NCBI RefSeq assembly: GCF_036549475.1
Contig: NZ_JAZHLI010000025.1
Coordinates: forward strand, 1 to 64,000
DNA: 64,000 nucleotides
Source: Aurantimonas sp036549475
Lineage (GTDB): Bacteria; Pseudomonadota; Alphaproteobacteria; Rhizobiales; Rhizobiaceae
Reading direction: 5' to 3'
The notes below the pieces were generated by a model. The model searched no databases. It was not told the DNA's origin and saw nothing but the letters and a program-made list of their open reading frames with translations. Numbering within the stretch: the stretch's first letter is position 1; each line of letters opens with the position of its first letter. Positions 58,253 to 64,000 of the stretch are shown here, piece after piece. Position numbers and translations under genes: made by a program.

Positions 58253-58410
58253 AACATCGTCTCCTGGGCGCGCTCGCCCAGCAGTGCAATCAAACGCGGC
58301 CGCGACAGCGCCCGATTGTAGAGAACCGCCCCATCCGGCCCGACGTCGGAGATCTGAAAGCTTCCCTTCGCCAGATCGATCGCCAACCAACATGCTGATC
58401 TTCGTCATTG
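58253..58410 (-). pseudogene. IS110-family transposase N-terminal fragment
   Basis: On the minus strand MTKISMLV (from about 58410) and, one base shifted, AIDLAKGSFQISDVGPDGAV then LYNRALSRPRLIALL match the N-terminus of IS110-type DEDD transposases (IDLAK with the first Asp). Only about 50 codons are left, and one extra G near 58387 breaks the frame. It sits exactly against the IS256 fragment next to it. Confidence 0.75.
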
Positions 58411-58560
58411 ATGCACCCGACATCTCTGCCAGATGGCGTCGAATACCCGTGCGATGGCGGCCTTCTGGCCGGTGTGGGCGTCCGAGATGACGAGCTTCAC
58501 TCCCGCCAGGCCCCGGGAACGCAGGAAGTCGGTCCTCCAGCGCCACCTCGTCCAGGCCAG
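58405..58560 (-). pseudogene. IS256-family transposase internal fragment
   Basis: Minus-strand frame FLRSRGLAGVKLVISDAHTG then QKAAIARVFDAIWQRCRVHQ is the central segment of mutator-type transposases (the second Asp in VISDAH). It stops where the IS110 sequence begins, so an IS110 insertion probably split it. Not the same part as the C-terminal fragment at 5608-5907. Confidence 0.8.
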
Positions 58561-58585
58561 GTTGCCTGCGGCAAAACCCTGGCCA

Positions 58586-59262
58586 CATGACTTCGCCGCG
58601 CTGCCCACCGTACCCAAGGCCAAATCACCGCGCTCGCCGCCGGCGACTGGATCGAGACCGGCGACAATCTGGTCGCCATTGGCAACTCCGGCAGTGGCAA
58701 GACGCATCTGCTGGCGGCCGTCGGCCATTCCCTGGTGGAGGCCGGCTACCGCGTTCTCTATACCCGACCACCAATCTCGTGCAGCGGCTACAGGCCGCCC
58801 GCCGCGGCCTCGCCCTGGAGGCGGCTCTGGGAAAGCTCGACAAGTTCGACCTCCTGATCCTCGACGACATCACCTACGCCAACAAGGATCTGGCCGAAAC
58901 CAGTGTCCTGTTCGAGCTGATCGCCCGGCGATACGAGCATCGCAGCCTCGCCATCGCCGCCAATCAGCCCTTCAGCGCATGGGACCGAGTCTTCCCCGAG
59001 CAGGCTGTCGCTGTCGCCGCCATCGACCGCCTCGTCCACCACGCGACCATCCTTGANCAGCGCATGGGACCGGGTCTTCCCCGGGCAGGCTGTCGCTGTC
59101 GCCGCCATCGACCGTCTCGTCCACCACGCGACCATCCTTGAGATGAACGCCGAAAGCTACCGACGGCGCACCGCCGCAATACGGATCGACGGCGGACCGT
59201 CAATTGTCCGCCAAAGCCTCAGCGACAACCAAACTGAACCAGGGAGCGACAGCCAAACCTGA
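58586..59262 (+). pseudogene. IstB-like ATPase of an IS21-family element, frameshifted
   Basis: Two frames in series give the IstB helper: AALPTVPKA then VAIGNSGSGKTHLLAAVGHS (Walker A), then after a frameshift near 58763 TTNLVQRLQAARRGLALEAA, KFDLLILDDITYANKDLAET (Walker B), and FSAWDRVFPEQAVAVAAIDR. The N-terminus is missing, one frameshift is present, and an 84-nt tandem duplication containing an undetermined base follows. IstA is absent. Confidence 0.85.
58973..59141 (+). repeat. 84-nt tandem duplication with undetermined base between copies
   Basis: Bases 58973-59056 and 59058-59141 are near-identical 84-nt copies (differences such as GAGTC/GGGTC, CGAGC/CGGGC and CGCCT/CGTCT). The base between, 59057, is n. 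The pattern is typical of a contig join or a polymorphic collapse rather than a biological repeat. Confidence 0.85.
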
Positions 59263-59639
59263 CGACAACCACCAACCCAGCGGCAGCAGCACCAGCCAAC
59301 TTGGCTATCGCTGACCGGACATCACGGTTGACGTGCTACATCTACGCCGCCATTCAGCAGAGCCTCCGCAAGGTGAGGGCGATCGCGGGGACTACTGACA
59401 ACGGCGGCGCCTTTTGCCCGCCGATCGCCTGCTCGGGTTTTTTCCAGAACTTCGTTCACAGCACCGCTTCCGCTTCCTAAATCTGCATCATCATCAGGCA
59501 GCCCCCAGCGATGCTATCGATGAGCTGGTCTGCGGCACGGTGCAGCGGATGTACCGGTGCCGGGAAGGGCGCACCCTGACTTGCTATCTGACGCAGAGTG
59601 TCGGTGACGATCCCTTAGTGCGTGTGCCTCCGGCGTGAG
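59263..59639. other. Gene-free stretch between IS21 and IS630 remnants
   Basis: No gene seen; probably the right end of the IS21 element and flanking debris. No inverted repeat could be fixed by eye. Confidence 0.35.
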
Positions 59640-60301
59640 CCGCCTTGCGAACTTTGGATGACATCGTTGGTCGTGCCGTTACGTTTGTAGTCATGGGTCA
59701 TGGTCGCGCCGCGCCCCTTTTTTAACGGCAGGCCCGGCTGCGTCCTGTCGAGTGCCTGGATCTGGCTCTTCTCGTCGACGCTGAGCACCACGGCATGCGC
59801 CGGAGGGCTGACGTAGAGCCCGACGATGGCGTGGAGCTTCTCGGCGAAGGCGGGATCTCTGGATAGCTTGAAGGCGCGCCAGCGATGCGGCGCGAGGCCG
59901 TCAGCCTTCCAGATCTTCTGCACCGTCGCCACCCCAAGCCCGACGGCCTTCGCCATGGCCCGCGCAGTTCAGTGCGTGGCCTCGTGCGGCGGCGGCTCAT
60001 GTGTCAGGCGCACGAGGTCCACGACGCGGCCATCGCCGATCGGAGCCTTGCCGGGCGGACGCGTCTTGTCCTCGAGCAACCCATCGACGCCGGCCTCAGC
60101 GAAGCGGGCCTGCCAGCGCCAGACGGTCGTGTTCGAATTGCCCATCGCTGTCATGATGGCGTTGGTCCCGACACCGTCGGCGGTCAGAAGGACGATCCGC
60201 GCTCGCCACGCATGCTTCTGCACCGTGTTGCGGTCTGCGACGATGGCCTCCAGACGCCGGCGATCGGCGGCGGAGACCGAAATGGTAACTCCTGTGCGCA
60301 T
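59640..60301 (-). pseudogene. IS630-family transposase, in-frame stop and truncated
   Basis: Starts MRTGVTISVSAADRRRLEAI, with HTH ADGVGTNAIMTAMGNSNTTV, then RWQARFAEAGVDGLLEDKTR. At 59969-59971 TGA follows HEATH where relatives have Trp, so TGG to TGA is likely; the same frame then continues AMAKAVGLGVATVQKIWKAD and VVLSVDEKSQIQALDRTQPG with the first catalytic Asp. The C-terminal half with the later DE residues is absent. Inactive. Confidence 0.85.
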
Positions 60302-60369
60302 GCAGCAGACTCGCATGCGAGCACACCGATGTGAATCCCACACCGGACTCTTTCGTTCCGGTCAATCCA

Positions 60370-60564
60370 CTAAGCCCTTGGGAAGCTCCATATGATTCCG
60401 CAAGCGACCGCGAACAGAACCGCGGACCATGTCGAGATACCTAACGTCAAATAAAGAAGGCCGCCGGCTGCAAGCATCAGCACGGCGGACCAGACGGCGC
60501 GACGTAGGACTGCTCCGAGGGGTAGATCATCCGAACGCACAGGGGACTCTCCGATTGCCAGCAT
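60370..60564 (-). CDS. Small two-helix membrane protein (64 aa)
   Basis: MLAIGESPVRSDDLPLGAVL, helix AVWSAVLMLAAGGLLYLTL, short turn and helix TWSAVLFAVACGIIWSFP. The 3' end lies 69 nt from the IS630 start. No family known to me; composition suggests a real small membrane protein, but conservation is untested. Confidence 0.45.
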   Translation of the reverse strand: MLAIGESPVRSDDLPLGAVLRRAVWSAVLMLAAGGLLYLTLGISTWSAVLFAVACGIIWSFPRA

Positions 60565-60716
60565 CGTAGCCTAGTGGGGGGCGGGGCAGCGTCAATCGCC
60601 ATTTGAGATCTCCCGGGTTCTGACGGCTTCGGGCCAAGGCCGGTCAGAGTATCCGCGGCGTGGGCGGGCGCGGAGTCGGGTATGGAATCGAAGGGCGCTG
60701 CTCGTGTAGTTGATGT

Positions 60717-60764
60717 TTGACGAATGAGTAAAGATATATTAGATATGCATTTCCTAATTTAGGA
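60717..60764 (+). promoter_or_regulatory. Promoter and palindromic operator of XRE-SulP locus
   Basis: TTGACG (60717-60722) and TAGATA (60740-60745) with a 17-nt spacer form a sigma-70-like promoter in an AT-rich island. The perfect dyad TCCTAA-T-TTAGGA (60752-60764) lies just downstream, 9 nt before the XRE start, an obvious autorepression site. Confidence 0.65.
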
Positions 60765-60773
60765 CATGTTCAA

Positions 60774-61034
60774 ATGATCACCGCAGCCCAGATGCGGGCC
60801 GCCCGTGCCCTTCTCGGCGTCGACCAGAAAACCCTGGCCGAGTTGTCGGGTCTTTCGGTCCCCACGATCCAGCGGATGGAAGCCAGCACCGGCAACGTCC
60901 GGGGGGTCGTCGACAGTCTGACGAAGGTCATCGCGGCGCTGGAACGCGCGGGGATCGAGCTCATTGGTGAGGGCATGGCGAGTACAGCGCAAGGGCGCGG
61001 TGTGCGCCTGAAATCGACCTTTGCGAAACCCTGA
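60774..61034 (+). CDS. XRE-family transcriptional regulator
   Basis: An 86-residue protein made of one HTH: QMRAARALLGVDQKTLAELS, then GLSVPTIQRMEASTGNVRGV, VVDSLTKVIAALERAGIELI. Typical of short XRE repressors that precede SulP carriers in alphaproteobacteria. A perfect palindrome in its leader is the likely operator; the SulP gene starts 84 nt downstream. Confidence 0.87.
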   Translation: MITAAQMRAARALLGVDQKTLAELSGLSVPTIQRMEASTGNVRGVVDSLTKVIAALERAGIELIGEGMASTAQGRGVRLKSTFAKP

Positions 61035-61118
61035 CTACCCAGACCCTTCAACCCGCGACGGCGACCGCCGACGACTGCCGACGATCCCGCCGCTTCCTTC
61101 ACCAAGGTGCGGCTCACG

Positions 61119-62834
61119 ATGAAACACCAGACCACCAGCGACGCGCCTAGCTTCGCCGAGCTCTTCACTCCGAAGCTCCTGACAGTGCTACGCGAGGGTT
61201 ACAGGCTGCCCCAGTTGCGTGCGGACGCCATCGCCGGGCTGACCGTCGCCATCGTGGCGCTGCCGCTCTCGATGGCTATCGCCATTGCATCTGGTGCGAC
61301 CCCCGCGCAGGGGCTCTACACTGCCATTGTAGGCGGGTTCCTCGTCTCGATGCTCGGCGGCTCGCGCTTCCAGGTCGGCGGGCCCGCCGGAGCCTTCATT
61401 GTCCTGATTGCAAGCACTGTCGCGCTGCATGGGATGGACGGGCTCATCCTCGCGACCTTTCTGTCGGGGCTGATGCTGGCGGTCGTCGGGTTCCTGCGGC
61501 TTGGAACGTTCATCAAGTTCATTCCCTTCCCGGTGACGGTCGGGTTCACCGCCGGGATCGCGGTCATCATCTTTGCCAGTCAGATCAAGGAGCTCTTCGG
61601 GCTGGCGCTCGAGAATGAGCCGGGCGAACTTCTCGAGAAATTCCCGGCCCTTTGGGCGGCACGCGGCAGCATCACGCCGGCCGCCATCGGCCTGTCCGTT
61701 GCCACAGTCGGGGTCATTCTCGGATTGCGCCGCTGGCGTCCCCATTGGCCGGGCATGCTGGTCGCCGTCGGACTGGCGGCGGCGGCCACAGCGGTTCTGG
61801 CGCTGCCCGTTGAGACCATCGGTACGAAGTTCGGCGGGATTCCCTCGTCGCTCCCGGCACCAAGCCTTCCCGTTTTCTCCTTGGACGAGATCATGGCGGT
61901 TCTCCCGGCAGCGATCTCCTTCACCCTGCTCGGCGCGATCGAGTCGCTGCTTTCGGCAGTCGTCGCCGACGGCATGACCGGACGCAGGCACCGCTCGAAC
62001 TGCGAGCTTGTTGCGCAGGGCGTGGCCAATGTCGGTTCGTCCCTCTTCGGCGGCTTCTGCGTAACGGGGACCATCGCCCGGACCGCGACCAACGTACGGG
62101 CGGGCGCGCACGGACCCGTCGCGGGGATGCTGCATGCCCTTTTCATACTTCTGTTCATGCTCGTAGCGGCGCCGCTTGCGGCCTACATCCCGCTTGCCGC
62201 GCTCGCGGGGGTGCTAGCCGTCGTCGCATGGAACATGATCGAGAAGCCGGCCATCGCCATCCTCCTGCGCTCGGGATGGGGCGAGGCGACAGTCCTGGGC
62301 GCAACTTTCTTCCTGACGATCTTCCGCGATCTGACCGAGGCGATCGTCGTGGGCTTTGCGCTCGGCTCCGTGCTCTTCATCCATCGCATGAGCTGGACGA
62401 CCGCCGTGGCAACTCACACGCCCTTCGTCGGTCGCGACGAGGCCGATTCCACCCAGCCGCGGGGCGCCTATGGCGAGAAGAGGGCGACAGACCCGGACAT
62501 CGTGATCTACCGGATCACCGGAGCGCTGTTCTTCGGCGCGACAGCCTCCATCGGTTCGGTCCTCGACCGCATCCAGGACAGCCACAAGGCGTTGATCGTT
62601 GACTTCGCGGCCGTGCCATTCCTCGACTCGACGGGGGCCAACATGATCGAGGGGCTGGCGCACAAGACGCACAAGCAGGGCGTTTCGCTCTGGCTGACGG
62701 GTGCCAGCCGGGACATTCAGCGAGTGTTGATCACGCACGGTCTCAAGAAAACCTCCGTTCAGTATGCTGCGACCATCGAGGATGCTGTGGCCAGTTTGCC
62801 GGACTTTGCCGAAGAAGGTTGGGAAATCACGTAA
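61119..62834 (+). CDS. SulP-family anion transporter with STAS domain (second copy)
   Basis: About 571 residues: LRADAIAGLTVAIVALPLSM start, QGLYTAIVGGFLVSMLGGSR, QVGGPAGAFIVLIASTVALH, ESLLSAVVADGMTGRRHRSN and a C-terminal STAS domain with KALIVDFAAVPFLDSTGANM. It is longer than the SulP at 2417 and only distantly alike. ATG at 61119 has AAGGTG upstream; GTG at 61107 is possible. Transport of sulfate or bicarbonate is likely; the substrate is not determined. Regulated by the XRE protein upstream (inference). Confidence 0.9.
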   Translation: MKHQTTSDAPSFAELFTPKLLTVLREGYRLPQLRADAIAGLTVAIVALPLSMAIAIASGATPAQGLYTAIVGGFLVSMLGGSRFQVGGPAGAFIVLIASTVALHGMDGLILATFLSGLMLAVVGFLRLGTFIKFIPFPVTVGFTAGIAVIIFASQIKELFGLALENEPGELLEKFPALWAARGSITPAAIGLSVATVGVILGLRRWRPHWPGMLVAVGLAAAATAVLALPVETIGTKFGGIPSSLPAPSLPVFSLDEIMAVLPAAISFTLLGAIESLLSAVVADGMTGRRHRSNCELVAQGVANVGSSLFGGFCVTGTIARTATNVRAGAHGPVAGMLHALFILLFMLVAAPLAAYIPLAALAGVLAVVAWNMIEKPAIAILLRSGWGEATVLGATFFLTIFRDLTEAIVVGFALGSVLFIHRMSWTTAVATHTPFVGRDEADSTQPRGAYGEKRATDPDIVIYRITGALFFGATASIGSVLDRIQDSHKALIVDFAAVPFLDSTGANMIEGLAHKTHKQGVSLWLTGASRDIQRVLITHGLKKTSVQYAATIEDAVASLPDFAEEGWEIT

Positions 62835-62882
62835 TGCTCAGCACCGCATCGTCGTCAATGTGCCGCAATTAGAAAGCTCAGT

Positions 62883-63293
62883 TTACACGGCTAGAATCTT
62901 TTGGATCTCGGCCGCCAACTGGTCCTGGTTGTAGGGCTTGACCAGCCTCGGCAGTCCCAGTCGCTCGCCGGCCGGAAGCTCGGCATACCCGGTCGCCAGC
63001 AGGATCGGGAGATCGGGCCTCACGGCACGTGCTGCCACGGCAAGTTCCGCCCCATTCATGCGCGGCATCGAAAAATCGGTGATCATCAGGTCGAAGGACT
63101 GGCCGTTCCCCAGGAGCTCCAGGGCTTGCCCCCCCGAGTTTGCCTCGACGACTTCGTGGCCGAGATCCTCCAGCATGTCGACCGTGCTCATCGCGATCAG
63201 CGCATCGTCGTCCACTGCCAGGATCCGGGCGCGGACCGGGTCTGCGGAAACCGCCTCCACAAGGGCGGTAGCATACTCCAGTTTCGGCGCCAT
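62883..63293 (-). CDS. Single-domain response regulator
   Basis: A 136-residue receiver domain: ARILAVDDDALIAMSTVDML (acidic pocket), FDLMITDFSMPRMNGAELAV (phospho-acceptor Asp), LLATGY (Thr) and LPRLVKPYNQDQL (Lys). No output domain. It lies 21 nt after the histidine kinase gene on the same strand, so the kinase-regulator pair is complete. Confidence 0.9.
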   Translation of the reverse strand: MAPKLEYATALVEAVSADPVRARILAVDDDALIAMSTVDMLEDLGHEVVEANSGGQALELLGNGQSFDLMITDFSMPRMNGAELAVAARAVRPDLPILLATGYAELPAGERLGLPRLVKPYNQDQLAAEIQKILAV

Positions 63294-63314
63294 GGTCTGG
63301 GTTGCCGCAGGCAG

Positions 63315-64000
63315 CTAGAGCTCCGCCTGCGTGCCCTTGCCGACGCTGCTCGTCAGGCACAAGTCGCCGTTGAGCTGGACGGCGAGGCCGTGGATCATCG
63401 ACAGGCCGAGCCCCGTTCCCTTGCCCACACCCTTGGTGGAGAAGAACGGTTCGATTGCCTTCTCCAAAGTCTCGGGGCTCATGCCCTGGCCCGTGTCTGT
63501 CACAGTCAATCGAACGTAGTTGCTTGGCTTGAGACCGCCATTGCCCTGGGCATGGTCGATGCGGACCAGCAATTCGCCGCCATTCGGCATCGCATCGCGC
63601 GCATTGACGACCAGGTTCAGGATGGCGAGCTCCAACTGATTGGCATCGATCATCGCGACCGACGGTTCACTGACAAGTTCGAGGCGAAACTCGATGCTGT
63701 TCCCGAGGGAACGCTCAAGCAGGTCGGTTATCCCCGTCACGAGTTCCGCCAGGTTCCGCGGCTCGACGACAAGATCCTGGCGTCGCGCGAAGGCGAGCAG
63801 GCGCTGGGTCAGAGCGGCTCCGCGCTCCGCCCCCTTCAGGGCCCCGTCGATGAGGCGAACCGCACGCGGGTTGTCGGGCACGTGCTTGCGCAGGAGGCCG
63901 AGGTTTCCGATGACCGCCATCAGCAGGTTGTTGAAGTCGTGCGCGATGCCGCCCGTCAGTTGCCTGATCGCCTCCATCTTCTGGGACTGTCGCAGAAGCG
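63315..64000 (-). CDS. Sensor histidine kinase, C-terminal part (5' end outside window)
   Basis: The frame is open to the window end. QKMEAIRQLTGGIAHDFNNL is the H box, LELAILNLVVNARDAMPNGG the N box, VTDTGQGMSPETLEKA the G1 box and FFSTKGVGKGTGLGLSMIHG the F/G2 boxes. The catalytic core is complete; the sensor part is missing. Of the hybrid-like HWE/BaeS-type group with a downstream lone receiver. Confidence 0.9.
   Translation of the reverse strand, partial: LLRQSQKMEAIRQLTGGIAHDFNNLLMAVIGNLGLLRKHVPDNPRAVRLIDGALKGAERGAALTQRLLAFARRQDLVVEPRNLAELVTGITDLLERSLGNSIEFRLELVSEPSVAMIDANQLELAILNLVVNARDAMPNGGELLVRIDHAQGNGGLKPSNYVRLTVTDTGQGMSPETLEKAIEPFFSTKGVGKGTGLGLSMIHGLAVQLNGDLCLTSSVGKGTQAEL

Noticed and set aside
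59414..59638. 74-codon frame between IS remnants
   Set aside because: No homology features, no ribosome site, sits in IS debris.
1..64000. CRISPR arrays, tRNA, rRNA, integrase or att sites
   Set aside because: Looked for short regular repeats, cloverleaf ends and recombinase motifs; none seen. An island boundary cannot be set from this window.

Overview
The window is GC-rich DNA with alphaproteobacterial character. The mer operon layout, the CcdA, SCO and PCuAC-type genes, the NrsF-type sigma/anti-sigma pair and the SulP transporters would fit a Rhodobacteraceae-like or related marine/soil lineage; this placement is inference from gene content, not a measured phylogeny. It reads as accessory DNA (plasmid, chromid or genomic island). 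Metal-resistance and redox modules are packed side by side, several genes are decayed duplicates, IS fragments are nested, and one undetermined base at 59057 sits inside an apparent tandem duplication. No rRNA, tRNA, CRISPR array, phage structural gene or replication origin was seen.

Layout. 0-2 kb: MFS transporter with a His-rich tail, a YqaA-type membrane protein and a frameshifted NicO nickel/cobalt transporter. 2.4-5.3 kb: SulP transporter, tandem universal stress protein and NYN-domain protein. 5.4-6.9 kb: wreckage (glycosyltransferase and IS256 fragments, truncated cysteine hydrolase). 7-9 kb: peroxiredoxin-like protein and flavoprotein reductase. 9.2-15.9 kb: divergent mer operon, merR opposite merT-merP-small protein-merF-small protein-glutathione-reductase-like gene-merA-CcdA-like gene-MFS gene. 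16.2-25.3 kb: cytochrome P460-like protein, TetR regulator, broken peroxiredoxin, deiodinase-like redoxin, DUF6789, SDR, GH15, broken reductase, alpha/beta hydrolase, TVP38 protein and FG-GAP protein. 25.7-28 kb: rhodanese, YeeE/YedE transporter and a small uncalled protein. 28.1-33.5 kb: sigma-factor remnant, DUF3179 gene, adenylate cyclase, secreted repeat protein and DUF302. 33.6-42.9 kb: TetR, peroxiredoxin and L,D-transpeptidase opposite thioredoxin, CcdA, flavoprotein reductase, TVP38-DUF547 fusion, CDP-alcohol phosphatidyltransferase and haloacid dehalogenase, then a flavodoxin-like protein and an AhpD-like protein. 43.4-48.7 kb: ECF sigma/NrsF/DUF6969 operon opposite an NPCAA-repeat P460-like protein, a second DUF3179 protein and a YiiX-like hydrolase. 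48.7-56.3 kb: copper-type periplasmic cluster (two DUF411, two SCO-like, PCuAC, Met-rich protein, cytochrome c) and a BASS/ACR3 transporter. 56.6-58.1 kb: HigB with a HigA-ImmA fusion. 58.2-60.3 kb: IS graveyard. 60.4-64 kb: small membrane protein, XRE regulator with SulP transporter, and a response regulator with a histidine kinase cut by the window end.

The most interesting unlabelled signal is a short motif, GTAAC-N17-CGAA, found six times between 28.5 and 45.4 kb. It lies upstream of the first DUF3179 gene, the secreted repeat protein, the 32.5 kb/DUF302 region, the TVP38-DUF547 fusion, the AhpD-like gene (minus strand) and the NPCAA/P460 gene beside the ECF-NrsF operon. I propose these are promoters of that ECF sigma factor, which would define a previously unlinked stress regulon of DUF3179, P460-like, AhpD-like and TVP38-DUF547 proteins. 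This is a sequence-pattern inference with no functional evidence.
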